A DNA stretch of 64,000 nt from Odontesthes bonariensis (taxonomy: Eukaryota; Chordata; Actinopteri; Atheriniformes; Atherinopsidae). The DNA lies in contig NC_134510.1 of the NCBI RefSeq assembly GCF_027942865.1, positions 31,928,663-31,992,662 of the forward strand, in the 5' to 3' direction. The notes beneath the pieces are model-generated. The model had not been told where the DNA came from and did no database searches. It saw nothing but the letters and a program-made list of their open reading frames with translations. The stretch's first letter is position 1. Every line of letters starts with the position of its first letter. Below are positions 9,482 to 23,588 of this stretch, piece by piece. The position numbers and the translations under genes are program-made.

Positions 9482-12400
9482 GGTGGAGCATACACCCTTA
9501 TACAAACGTACTTTTTCAGCAAGACTTCTTTCAACAACACGAACGTATTGTAAATTTATAATGTTTTACATTTTAACTGTCACAAAAGTCTTTGGATTCA
9601 GATTGAAGAAAGCTAAATTTCCTGCATATTTGAACAATGTGTTGTTGCAAATCTGAGTGTAAGTTATAGTCCCAGTGAAGTTAGAATTTTAAATCTGCTT
9701 TTCTCTACACAGCACCATACCACAGTGACAGACCATGTGTTACAGGTATAAAGAAACTATTACCAAAATAACTTCATATATAATGGTTCGATACCAAATC
9801 TTCTTCTCTAAACAGTAAAACAGGTCTTTATTTCGTTTCAATCTAATGACTCATTTTCATCTTACAGTAACTCACTGCTTTCATTTTCTTCAAGAGGTCC
9901 AAAAGTCAAGTATATTTTCCTCTTAAAGTTGATTTAATTGATTAACTTTACTGTGATAACACTGATTAAGGAAGTTTTGATAATAGCTACTTTAATCAGC
10001 AGTGACCCAGCCAAACAGTTTCACTGTAGAAGTTGTCATATATACATTTATCCACTTCGTAATCAAACGCATTAATGTCTGAATAAAGGCTCAGAAATTG
10101 TGACATGTCAAGTTTTTTTGCTGCCAATTATTTTGTGTAGGATTGTGTTCATATGACTAAACTGTGTATAGTTAACACCTTAAAGCAGTTAATCACAAGT
10201 GAAAGGTGAAAGAAGTTAAGTAAATTATAAAGTTGTGAACATTTCATAAGCAATGTTTTGCTCATAAAACAGAAATTGCTGCAGCTTAAACAAAGACTTT
10301 TATAAGAGTGAATAACAAAATGATATTGTTATATAATTTAAATATAAAAAATGTAATTCAGACATGAATCAGCTGTGTTTCTGTAATGGTTGAGAGAGAA
10401 ACTAACAAGACAACACAACTTGCTATGCTTACAAGTCTACTTCAAACATTAAGAGGGTGAGCTGTCATAAACCTGTCAGACTGTGACCCTTAAATTACTC
10501 TAACCATTCATATTTAATTAGGATAAAAAGAATAAACCTTTGATCAGATTTTTACAATACCTTTTTCGTCCGAAGTGAAGTGCGTCACACGACTAAAGAG
10601 GAGAAAGCAGCTCTCACACATTTGTTCATTTGGGTGAGGAATGCTCCCTGATGAGTTCTCCTCTTGGCTGAGACACCTCCTGTTTCTTTCTTTGGTAACA
10701 TCAGTTGCAATTATCTAAACTTGAAATTGCCCTTATGTATGTATACATTTGTACTTACATTGACAAATATACTTTAGGTGTTTTTACAAACTGAATGGTA
10801 CTAAAACGTTCATGTATGTGTACTTTATATAAAAGTATTTTGGGATTATAGGATTATTTTTCTCCACTTGCTCATTGAACTGTACATTTTCCAGTGTTTC
10901 CCAAATCAGTAAGTAAATAATGCTGAACAATGATTGTATGAATGTGTATATAATCAAATCACCTTTCCCAGTGCCACATTTCTCTAATCTTATGTATCAG
11001 AACTGAAAGGCAGGAATAGAAAGTAAATGTTTATGTCCTTGAGGTGGAGTGGGAGGACTGTCAGACTCGTTGGACGAGATGAACTAGTTTTCTTGATGTT
11101 TCCTGTTTAAGGTTGTTGGAGAAAACAACTTTTCAAAAAGAGGTTAGAAATTCTCCCAGTTTTCAAACCAAGCACTGACTGACCTAAACTGATATAAAGA
11201 AAGTATTACATTAATGGATAGATTGTTGAAATATGTCAGAATCGTACTATCATTGATGGTCACATTTTTACAAACAATTGCTCAGAGCAGAGTGGATCTG
11301 TGACATGCAAATCTTCCAAAGGTCTCAACCTGACCTACCTTTATATAAAACATCACTGCTGAGGTCCTGCTGGGAACTAAAGAGGGGCTTCACCTTATCA
11401 TATGATATCCAAAACAGATGAACCAAAACAAACAGAGCAGAAGGTGTCTAAGGGCTGTTATCGTCTTCAAAGAGCAAAGTCTTCAGAGTTTCCTGTTTGG
11501 TAAATTATAAGACGTCACTAATGCTGACATTTCCAGCATAAATAGCATTAAGCCCCAAAGAATCAAACTTTTCTAAAAGTGAAAAGTGTAGTATTTTAGT
11601 AGTGTGGCCAGATCATATAATTCATGGATGAGAGAATAATAAACCGGTGGAAGGGTCATTTTATTAGTCTTTTATAAGAGGTTATATAATGTGCAGTGAA
11701 CTGTGTGTGAGGTGCTAATATCACAGAGAAACTGATTCACACCTCAAAGTATTTATTTGTTTAAAATGTTTTTTCATCATATATTGCCTTATCAAAAACT
11801 CAAATAAACCTCAGCCATTACGCTAACAAAGCAGGTGACATCATCTTTATGTACATTATGTAATAAAGACCCTATTAAAACAGATATAGTGTATTTAGGA
11901 CTATTGAAGTTAATCATAAAAAGTTGGTAAGTACAGTAGGTCAATACGTTGTTACAACAGTTTCAAAAAGAATTAGCGTGAATTTGTAGACAGATACATA
12001 GATATCCATACACACATATTTGCATTAGGAGTTATATTCAGTAAAATGCTTTAGACAAGTTGATTCATTTTTCCTAATTATTGCACTATATTTTGTGTAA
12101 GAGGCACAGATGCTGTAATAGTACTATGCATATAGTACTATAGTCTGATCTAAAGCCAAGTGAAACTACTACAAATATTACTATCTAATATGAACTGTTC
12201 AGTTTCTCATTAATGAAACAGGGTTGTACTCGGTCTGATGGTAACATGGACAGAACACTCACTGGTTTATAGTCCAGTTTAATGAGCGTCAACACCAATA
12301 TGTTTCAGCAATAGACCTTCATAAGCCTGCAGCAAGGCATCAGGATGAACAATATAAATAAATACAGCTACACTGAGAGAAAAGCAGGTGTTTGTCTATT

Positions 12401-12772
12401 AAAGTGAGAGGCTTGGTCATCAAAAGTAACGACTTTAAAAAAAACATCTCAGATGGTACAAATAAAAAAATGATCACTCTGTATACAACAAGGTTATGTC
12501 TGAAGGGACTCCATCTTTAAAGAAGGGAGCAGCTGATTTGCTGCTGCTGATAGGTTTCTGACTGGAGGACAGGCTCATATTGAAGATCGAAGCCACAAAC
12601 TATACAATGAAATCAGTAGCATTAAAAAAATAATCAACTCATGAGATAGAAGTATCAGAACTACTACTATTGAAAAAAAAAAATAACTACTACTATTGTG
12701 TTACTTGAACCAAAGACTGACCAAACAAAAATAAAGTGAAATGAAGAAAAAAATGAAGTTGGTCATCTTTAT
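9482..12772. other. Intergenic interval between the two NLR genes
   Basis: This AT-rich interval separates the start of NLR gene 1 from the stop codon of NLR gene 2. It should contain gene 1's promoter and 5' UTR exon and gene 2's 3' UTR. A candidate ATTAAA polyadenylation signal for gene 2 (minus strand) lies near 12276. I see no additional coding exon or clear transposon. Confidence 0.5.
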
Positions 12773-13299
12773 CTAACACAAAGACAGTGATGAGTTCAAG
12801 GGCTGAGTCCTAATCCTGAACGCAGGGTAAACTGGCTCAGTGAATTTGGTGTGGAAGGTCTGAAGGTGGGTCAGTCTGCCAGAGGAGACTCCGAAGAAAG
12901 ACAGAGTGCCAGCAGGCCAGTCCAGATAAACTCCCACTCTGCTGGATGAGGCTCCATGGACGGAGGCTCTTTTGTTGTTGTGAAGGCCAGAGTGACTCTC
13001 AGCTGAGCACAGCAGGCTCCAGGAGTGATCATTTTTTCCCAGAGTGCAGTCGTCACTTTCTCCCTTCCTTTTGATTCCTTTGTAAGTCACTGCTATGTAG
13101 ACTTGTCCTTTCCACTCAACCTCCCAGTAACAGCGACCAGTCAGACCCTCTGTACATAGCAGCTGTTTCCAGTAATCAAACCTCTCTGGATGATCAGGAT
13201 ACGGCTGCTTCTCTTTCCCCATTGTCAAGACTCTGTTGTGGTTGGACAGTAGGAGTTTTCTGTGTGCTGTGTTTGGGTCCAGCGTGATTTCACAGGCAT
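12773..13299 (-). CDS. SPRY (B30.2) terminal exon of NLR gene 2
   Basis: The exon opens with the end of the PRY motif ([14 protein letters not shown]). It continues with [20 protein letters not shown], then [36 protein letters not shown] and PVYPAFRI before the stop. These are the standard PRY-SPRY blocks (LDPNTA, YWEVE, GVYLDW, LSFF, PAF). The acceptor is at 13300-13301. Such domains mediate protein recognition in TRIM and fish NLR proteins. The 47-nt exon at 13770-13816 (FIKPGLNK) supplies the start of PRY. Confidence 0.93.
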
Positions 13300-16200
13300 C
13301 TGATGAAGAGACAGCAGGTTATTACTTAACTAAATCGATGTTTTTGATTCTGTATTGCTTTGCTCTAATTTCTCAGGTCAGGTTGGGTTTTCTGTTTTGT
13401 TCTGCTTTTGAAGATCTCCTGTTCTGGTTTAGTAAATATTTTAGTAAATCTTGCATAGTTAATCTTTTACACAGCTCCTTGTGGTTTCTGTTTAGCTTAC
13501 TTCCTGTACTTCAGCAACAACTCTCGATTATTTGCATCCAGTCACACTGACTCATTATTGTAGTTACAGTTACTCTGATAGTAAAGTGATATTCTATATC
13601 ATCTTTAATATTATATATGGCATCATTTTCATGCAACAGTGTGATAAGATTGCAATAGATGAAGCATTTGTAGTTTCCGTTCTGCAAGGCTCATGGTTTA
13701 TTTATTCTCCCAGACTAAACGTTTTGTAAATCAAAATTTTGTTAATGATTATTAGAAAAGCATACTTACACTTGTTCAGACCAGGCTTTATAAACTGTGA
13801 TCCACCGGGCTCCATCCTGATACAAAAACACAGATGAACAATTCATAAGCAACATCCTGGTTACTGAACTTGTGCTTTTTGTAAAACTGAACACTGACAG
13901 AATATCTCAAAAATCAAAAGTTGAAGCATGGATATTTACATGCTACAGGTCAACATAAGTATTGTTACTGTTTCACTGGCTCTTAAAGACTTTTAGTCTT
14001 GTTTTAAGAAGATAAAACTTGGATGTTTCTATCAGTTCATACTTGAGAGTCTGCAATGCCCATCTTGGATCCTCCAGTCCTGCTGAAAGGAGCTTCACTC
14101 CAGAGTCTCCTGGATGATTGTAGCTCAGGTCCAACTCTTTCAGGTGAGACGGGTTGGACGTCAGAGCAGACGCCAGCGTAACGCAGCCTTTCTTTGTGAT
14201 TTGACAGCCGGAGAGCCTTCACAGAAGCACAAATATGCATGCATTTTTGTTGAGGAGCAGATCTGTCATTAATCTTTTGTAAATAAAAAAAATAACAGCT
14301 TAAAATGTAAAGTTTTTAAAAGTCAAACCATAATTTGAATTGGTCCACCCCAATCAACCATTGTGCACAATATTAATACTTGTGTGCTGTTATTGTGTAC
14401 TGATGTGCATATGCATATGCAAAATAAGACAAAAATCATCATTTCAAAAGTAAAACTAAGGTTTGCAACAAATTATTTGTCCAATTGTAAAGTTGTTTAC
14501 ATATTAGACAGTATGTCCTTTTCTTATTAATTTCCTCTGCTTCCTTCTCGCTGATCAAATATTTACTTTGACTGCTATCTTTGCAGCTATACTGACAGTT
14601 CTCCCCTTTGTGCTGCCTGACTTTTTGTTTGCACTTGTTATTCCAAATTACCTTTGCTTGGAAAAAGTGAGCCTTTGATCAGTGCTCCTTTTATACCCAA
14701 TCCTGACACCTTTACCTGTCCCAAAATAATCTGATGGTTGTAGAATTAATATTCTATAAACCTTTCTCTATTTTCTGGGTGTGTGGCTGGAATGACGTGT
14801 GAACCAACATGTAAATCCTGACCTCAGAGCCTCCAGTTTGCAGTGTTGACTCTGTAGTCCTCTACACAGCTGCGTCACTCCTGAATCTTGCAGGTCATTG
14901 TTACTCAGGTCCAGCTCCATCAGCCTGTAGGACTGGGAAGTGAGAACTGAAGCCAGAGCTTCACAGCTCCTCTCTGAGAGATTACAGCAACTCAGCCTGA
15001 TGAAAGTCAGCAAAAAATGCACATTTTTGGCAAAATATTAATATACAAGTGTAGTGCCCATTCTAAACATGTGAACGTGTAACAAGCATACTGCCTGGCC
15101 CTTGTCCTTTCTCATTGTTACTAATCAACAACTCATCAACAGTCAGTCAGTAACCCTGCTTTCTTATGCTGCGTGTACACCAAGAGCGACCTCCGCTACC
15201 TGGTTGCTGGAGAAGCTTCGCTTGAGAATTTGCTTTGGTAGCTTTGGTAGCTTGTGACGTCAGATTAGAATGTTCAATTCTTAAAGGCCCCGCGGCGGTG
15301 CAGCACCCCCGCGGAAAAGAACATGAGGAAAGAGAGGGCAGGGACACGAATAAACGTGTTGTTATTTACAATTTGTTATACAAGATTTACATCACGTTAC
15401 AAATGATGTAAAACTACATTAGGTACACCTGAGGAGAGCAGGAATAGCAGAGGCAGCTGTGAAAAATAAACTAAATTCGAAATAAAATCCAAAATAAAAC
15501 TTAATTGCAGTGAGAAAGGTATGCGTGGGGTTACTACACTATTGTATTGAAGCACTCGACACGGCAATTGCAACAGTCTCAGGATTAAACGACTATTGTT
15601 TGGATAGGAACCAAAGTTTACACGTCTGTTTCCGCGAACCACGCGGATTGTCGGACCCCTACAATCTGTGGATTGTCATTGGTTTTCGCCGAAACGCGTC
15701 ATAGCTCATTACCATAATGTTAGCTTGAGTTTAATCGCTGGAATCCGCTCTGGTGGCTCAGTTCTCTTCGCCACTGGCGAATCCGCTCTGGTCGCCCAGT
15801 TAGCTCACCCTCCATAGAGAAATAATGATTTCCGGCGCTCAGGTAGCGTAGGTCGCTCTTGGTGTACACGCAGCATTAGATATAACCAGCACCATCAAAA
15901 ATCAAAAACTATAGTTAACATTTAGGGTTGACATTAGAACAAACAATAACAAAAAAGTGCCTGATAGAAAACTACTTTTAGCTGTAAGATGAAAACCACT
16001 TTTTCAAATGACTTGTTCTTGTATTAACTTGCAAGATTTGATTAATGAAAAATATTCTTTAACTTACATGGCTTTGGTGGAGACTTTGACCACAGGTAGC
16101 AGACTCAGCAAAGCCTCTTCTGAACCAAAGTAGTTCTTCAAGTCAAACTCATCCAGACTTTCTTCTGAAGTCAGTAAAATGAAGCCCAGCGCTGACCACT

Positions 16201-19200
16201 GAGCAGGAGACAGTTCGTTGGCCAACAGTCTTCCTGATCTCAAGTGTTGTTGGATCTCCTCTGTCAGAGAACAGTCCTTCAGCTTATTCAGACAGTGAAA
16301 CAGATTGATGCTTTTCTCTGGGGATACATTCTCACTTAGTTTCATCTTGATGTACTGAGCTGTTTCCTGATTCACCACTGAGCCAGCGGCTGGTGCTGTC
16401 ACAAGGCCTCTAAGGAGAGTCATATCGGACTGTGACAGACCCAGAAGGAAGCGGAGGAACAGGTCCAAATGTCCGTTTGGACTCTCTAAGGCCCTGTCCA
16501 CAGCACTCTGGTAGAGATGTGTTGGGTTAGCTTTACCTTTAAACAGTCTGAACCACTGAGATGTTGGCGGTTGTATTGACAGTAAATTAACACCAGAGTT
16601 GAAAAATGTCAAATGGACATAAAGAGCAGCCAGAAACTCCTGAATGGTCAAATGGACGAAACAGAACACCTTGTTGTGTTGGGACCCACTCTCCTCCTGA
16701 AAGATCTGTGTGAACACTCCTGAGTACACCGACGCTGCTTTGATATCGATGCCACTCTCTGTCAGGTCAGATTCATAGAAGATCAGGTTTCCTTTCAGCA
16801 GCTGCTCAAAAGCCAGTTTTCCCAGAGACTCAATCATCTTCCTGGTCTCTGGACTCCAGTGTGGATCTGCCTCTGTTCCTCCATCATACTTGACCTTTTT
16901 CACTTTGCACTGAACCACCAGGAATTGAGCGTACATCTCAGTCAAGGATTTTGGCGGCTCTGCTTTTTCTCTGGTTTTAAATGTATCTTCCAGAACTGTG
17001 GCAGAGATCCAGCAGAAGATTGGGATGTGGCACATGATGTGGAGGTTTCGTGATGCCTTAATGTGGGAGATGATCCTGTTTGCCTGCTCCTCTTCGCTGA
17101 ATCTCTTCTGAAAGTAGTCTTCCTTCTGAGGATCTGTAAACCCTCTCACCTCTGTTACCATGTCAACACAATCAGAGGGGATTAGACTGGCGGCGGCAGG
17201 TCGAGTGGTTATCCAGAGGTGAGCTGAGGGAAGCAGTTTCCCTTTGATGAGGTTTGTCAGGAGTCCATCCAGGGAGGTGGACTCTGTAATATCAGTCACC
17301 ACCTCGTTGCTGTTCATCCTCAGAGGAAGTCGGCACTCATCCAGACCGTCAAAGATTAACAAAATCTGGAATTCCTCAAAGTTGCAGATTTCTTTGGTTT
17401 CCGAAAAGAACTGATGAATGAGTTCCACCAAACTGAACTTTTTCTCCTTCAGTGTGTTCAGCTCTCTGAAAGAAAATGGAAACATGAACTGCATGTCCTT
17501 GTTGGCTTTTCCTTCTGCCCATTCTAGTGTGAACTTCTGTGTTAAGATTGTTTTCCCAATGCCAGCCACTCCCTTTGTCATCACTGTTCTGATTGGTTCT
17601 CTTCTTCCAGCAGGGAGTTTAAAGATGTCTTCACGTCTGATTTTTTCGAATCCGTCTGGTTTCTTAAATGCTGTTTCAATCGCTCTGACTTCATGTTCAC
17701 TGTTGACCTCTGCAGCGTTTCCCTCTGTGATGTAGAGCTCTGTGTAGATCTGATTCAGGAGGGCTGGACTTCCTGCTTTAGCAATTCCCTCGAACACACA
17801 CTGAAACCTGTTCTTCAGATTGGATTTCAGCTTTCTGTGACACTTGGCTGCAAGTGTTTCTACAAGGAAAAATAAGACATTTGTATTGGTCTACACCATG
17901 ATATGCAGGCACCAACCATTGTTATGGCAAGCTGACAGATATGAACATATCAATATGAATCACTCTTAATGGCATGACAAGAAAATATTAATTAGCTAAA
18001 CAATAAAAAAGCATTTGATAACACTCAATTCAGAAGCTCATATTTGTGCAAAATGAATAATAATAAGACTATAGGAGCTGTAAGAGTTATATGGAATAGA
18101 AAAATAATTCCCTTTTCAAATGTGGTTACTGCTATGTTACTGTGCGTGTTTTAATGTTAGTTTTTCCAAGAAAAATCCCATTACACATTTATTTTATCAG
18201 AAAACTGATACTGGCATTTTGGCTATGCTACATACTCATGAAAAGGGTAAAAACCACTGCCGTACTATGGGACTGTTCAGAAAAATACTGGATAGCAGTC
18301 AAATGCAGTTTTACATTAGCATGATGATTGAAAAATCTTTCTCGCAGAAAGCCCTGTAGAAAAGTCTTTGATTTTTATTCAACTTGACAAAAAGCCTTGA
18401 TTCTGCCTCACCTGCATCTCCACATTACGTACGAGCTGGTGTTAGATGGATATAATTCATTTAGATTCATGCCATACCTTGTTTATCCTGTTTACCAGGT
18501 TTATATAGCTGTCCTTAGTTATGGTTAGTGACACAACTCGAGTTCCACACCAGTTTATAGCCATGAGTGGATGCAAATACTTCCCTAATTCACATGTATA
18601 AAATAAGGGTGTGCCCCACAGCTAAAGCGAAGTGAAAATGAAAGTAACGATGAAGAACTGCAGTTTTACCAGATATAAAACTAATATATGAACGTGTAAA
18701 ATAGAGAAATCTGTTTTATTTGGTGGTCTTAACTCTGTAATCCTAAATAAAACAAAAACTACTGGATGGGGGGAAAAAACTGGACACAATCCATCGATTA
18801 CAACGAGAGAAAACAGCTGAAATAGAGCATCTGAGTTACAGGTGAAGGACAAGCAACTAAAAAACTAAGTAATGGAACCTGGAACTTAAACACATTCCTT
18901 AAGCTCCGGTATGATCCACTTGTATGCCAGAGAAATATTCTCTAAATACGTGCTCTCTTTGAAAAGCTTTTTTAATCTTTACGCATGACTGTGAGGCACG
19001 GCAACAACTAATTATAGCAACCACAATAAAAGAAAAATATGACATCAAAACCAATGATAAGAAACAGATTCAGGCAAACAATTAAACTATCCTGATGAAA
19101 CTGTTTGTTTTATTTTTCCTTTTGATCATGCTAGGCTTCAGTTGCTCTGAAATGCTTATGTGAGAGGTGTGTACAGTCTCCCTGTAAATTATTGCTTTGT

Positions 19201-22200
19201 AAAAAGTTTCTTTGGAAGAAAATGTGTGTGTACAGTTGATTTATGCATCTGGCCCCTGGATAAAAAGATGTGTGTGCAGCTAAGAAGTCTTCACTGAATT
19301 TTTACAGGTTTGACGTAAAATATTAAAATCAACATTTTTTTTCTTTTACTACGATTGTTTTATTTAATGTTTCTTACTGTTCAGGAGAGAATCAGCCAGC
19401 TCCAACTGCTTCATTTCCCTCAGATAGTGCACAGTAATATTCAGAATCGCCTCTCTGTTGCCCATCATCTGTTCTTGCGTCTCACAATGAATGACTTTTT
19501 CGTCCTCATCCAGGGTTTCAAAGCATTCTGGAAAATCTGGACTCAAAACTTTACGTAACCTCTTCAGCTCGTTCTTCACCAACGTCATCACGTTCTTCTC
19601 AAGAATCTGTAACAAAACAATGTAATAATTTCAATTTCGGATTGAGAAACTCATGCCTCAGCCACACTGGACTGGTGACCCAGTCTCATGTCACTAACAA
19701 CAGGCCAGGCATATGTTACCACCTCAAAGTTTCTAAACTAGCGATTGTGACCACCAACTTAATTTACTTTTACTTCTAAACAAGCGTTGAAAGTCAATCA
19801 ATAGTACCAAATTCAGTGCTGAGTATTGGCAAATGTTTAATTGATGTTGCATTGACTTTGCCCTGAAACTGACAGGATTCCATAGAAAGTCATTTATTTA
19901 TCACAGGGACATTTCGTTGGGCCACTCAACAACCAAAAAGTATTAGTTTAACAGTCTAAAAGGGCTTTTAAAACTGTTATTTTTCACACAAAGGATTTTT
20001 CTCATGTGCAAGGTTCTATTAAAGGTTGTTTAATACATTTATATGAAAGAATCTGAGCTCAGTCATAGTTCAATGAAGGACTGAAATACTAACTGTTTAA
20101 TTATTTTTTACAACACGCATTTCATTGACATCAAAGAAAGAGAAAAATGACAGAGACAATCAATATATTAGCTGTTGGCAAAATAAATTTTTTTTTAACA
20201 CACTTGCTGCATCTCTATATTAAAATTCTAAGACCCGAGCTTTGGTGTGACTTACATTTTATATTTCTTCTAGTCATTAGGGGTTAGGAGTTAGGTTATA
20301 AGTATAATAACTAGATATTATCTAGGAACATTAAGCTCTTTTTGAAAGAAAATTTGTAGGAAGTCGTAGGAGGATATATATCTATATTATATCTATCTGA
20401 CTTGTATTAACACAGAAGTCAGTTATTAGTGTACATATACTGTTATACTAACTAGGTAGAGTCACTAACCTGAAATACTGCATCCAGGTTTGTTTGATGA
20501 TCTGTGGGAACCTCTGATGTCTTCTGGTGAACTCTTTCCAGTTGGCTTGATTCATTAGCGTGGACAGCTGGACTGCTTTAATGCGGCACGGCAGTGAACA
20601 ATAAAAGCAGATCCATGCGTCAGTCCTTTGTTTTTAACACACAGCTTGTTAAAAAGAAACTCTTCTGCCATCACATAACTGTGATGTGTTAAAAATACAG
20701 TATACATGCAATGAAAGCTTTATGTTGTGATGTGTTTTCCCTTTTCAAGGATTTTTTCTTTTGAATTTCCTTATTTCTTCTTTATCTATTTTCACACCAT
20801 CTCTGAGCCAAAGGACTTACAAGATTTTCAATTATATGATGGATACATGTCAGTCAAAAAGTGTACAGACTGACACATTTTTTGTCTTGGTTCTATACTC
20901 CCAACACCTTTACAATAGTCACACTGTTTGACCATACTGTACTTTGTGATGTCTTAAAGCATCTGTGATGATGACAGACTGGAAATTACAGATTCAAAAT
21001 AATTAAAAGAAGTTTACTGTCAATCTGGCTTTGCAGATTTGCACTGAGATCTACTGGATACTTTTAAAGAAGAATAAAATGAAGAAGGAAAACTTTTTCC
21101 AACACTTCCTCATGGCACATCACAGTTTGGACACATTACAGACTTACAGAAAAAGTTGCCTTGACTTACTCTGACAGTGGATCATCTTTAAAGGACATAG
21201 GTTGATCCATGGAATCGCCCTTCTTCAGGGGCACATGGCCTTTGTTTGTCTGGTCCTGTGGATTCCTAAAACAAATGGAGCATTGAAAGAGGTGTGGTGG
21301 CACACTGGCAAATATTTATATATCCTGAATAATGTTCATTCAGCTGTTTTATTTAGTAGTAAAATAAAGGAAAATCACTGATATGAAATGTCCTCATGCT
21401 ATGTTACAGTTTAATGATGTCTGCTTTTATTTCTTATTTTGTAAAATATTTGTGTATATTTGTTTTTTTGTGTCTGATGTCAGTGGGGCGCCATTATCAA
21501 ATGTTACCTTTATCATGTAGGTAAATATTTTGAGTTGTGATATATTTGTGATACTTGGTGTCCCAAATGAGCGAATGAAGGAATTTAATTTGATGTATGC
21601 ATGTAGTAATACATTACTACCACCACAAGGTGACCATAGTACACAGAGTTCCCTACAAAAAGTAGTCTTGACTTACTCTGACAGTGGATCCTTTTTAAAG
21701 AATATACGTTCACCCATGGAAAAGTCACTTTTCATGGACACACAGCTCGGTGAAGGATCATTTACACTTGATTGGTCAGTCCTTGAAGAAATGAAGCATA
21801 AATACAATTCAGATAAAAGAATATGGAGCTCAATAACTGTGAAAAAAACATAACCTGTTACCAAACACATCAAGCCAATATCAAAACGTTTAACTGATTG
21901 CTAACCAATCCATTTTTTCAGGGGCTCACAGCCTTGGTTTGTTCTGTCCTGTGGATTCCTAAAACAAATGGAGCATTGAAAGAGGTGTGGTGGAACACTG
22001 GCAGAATATAAATATATATATATCCTGAATAATGTTCATTCAGCTGCTTCATTTAGTAGTAAAAATAAAGGCAAATCACTAATATGACATGTCCTCATGC
22101 TATGTTACAGTTTAATGATGTCTGCTTTTATTATTTTAGTTGGTAAAATGTTTCTGTTTTTTGTGTCTCATTATGTCAGTGGGGCGCTATTATTAAATGT

Positions 22201-23555
22201 TACCTTTGTCATGTAGGTAAATATTTTGAGTTGTGATATATTTGTGTTACTTGACGTCATTGTAAATGAGTGCCAGTCCTCAGGGATTGGAGTTTAAATG
22301 GATAAATGAGTAAATGAAGGAATTAATACTTTGATGTATGCATGTAGTAATACATTACTACCACCACAAGGTGACCATAGTACACAGAGCTCCCTACAAA
22401 AAGTAGTCTTGACTTACTCTGACAGTGGATCCTTTTTAAAGCACATAGGTGCACCCATGGAAAAGTCACTTTTCATGGACACACAGCTCGGTGAAGGATC
22501 ATTTACACTTGATTGGTGAGTCCTTGAAGAAGTTAAGCATAAATACAATTCAGATAAAAAAAATATGGAGCTCAATAACTGTGAAAAAAACATAACCTGT
22601 TACTAAACACATCAAGCCAATATCAAAACGTCCTGAATAATGTTCCTTCAGCTGTTTTATTTAGTAGTAAAAATAAAGGAAAATCACTGATATGACATGT
22701 CCTCATGCTGAGTTACAGTTTAGTGATGTCTGCTTTTATTATTTTAGTTTGTAAAATGTTTGTGTTTTTTGTGTCTGATGATGTCACAGGGGCACTATTA
22801 TTAAATGTTACCTTTGTTATGTAGGTAAATATTTTGAGTTGTAATATATTTGTGTTACTAGGTGACATAAATGAGTATCAATCCTCAGTGATTGGAGTTT
22901 AAATAGATAAATAGGTAAATTAAGGAATTACTACTTTGATGTATGCATGTAGTAATACATTACTACCATCCTACAAAAAGTAGTCTTGACTTACTCTGAC
23001 AGTGGATCCTTTTTAAAGCACATAGGTGCACCCATGGAAGCGTCACTTTTCATGGACACACAGCTCGGTGAAGGATCATTTACACTTGATTGGTCAGTCC
23101 TTAAAGAAATGAAGCATAAATACAATTCAGATAAAAGAATATGGAGCTCAATAACTGTGAAAAAAGCATAACATGTTACTAAACACATCAAGCCAATATC
23201 AAAATGTTTAACTGACTGCTAACCAATCCATTTTAAGAGCTCTAAAGAGAGACAAAAAACTAATAAGGGAGGACATTAGAGCAATGACAGAAAATACTAA
23301 TAAAAGAGTGATATATAAATAAGAGTAATATGAGTACAAATAAGTAATACAATTATTTATAAATAGATTAATCAGAAAGATATACTTTAAAACAATTGTG
23401 ATTCTGATTTTCCTTAAATCTATCTTATTCCTCAATACTAAGAGGTTGATCCATGGATCTGTCTTTTTTCAGGGGCTCACAGCCTTGGTTTGTTCTGTCC
23501 TGTGGATTCCTAAAACAAATGGAGCATTGAAAGAGGTGTGGTGGAACACTGGCAG

Positions 23556-23588
<33 letters not shown>

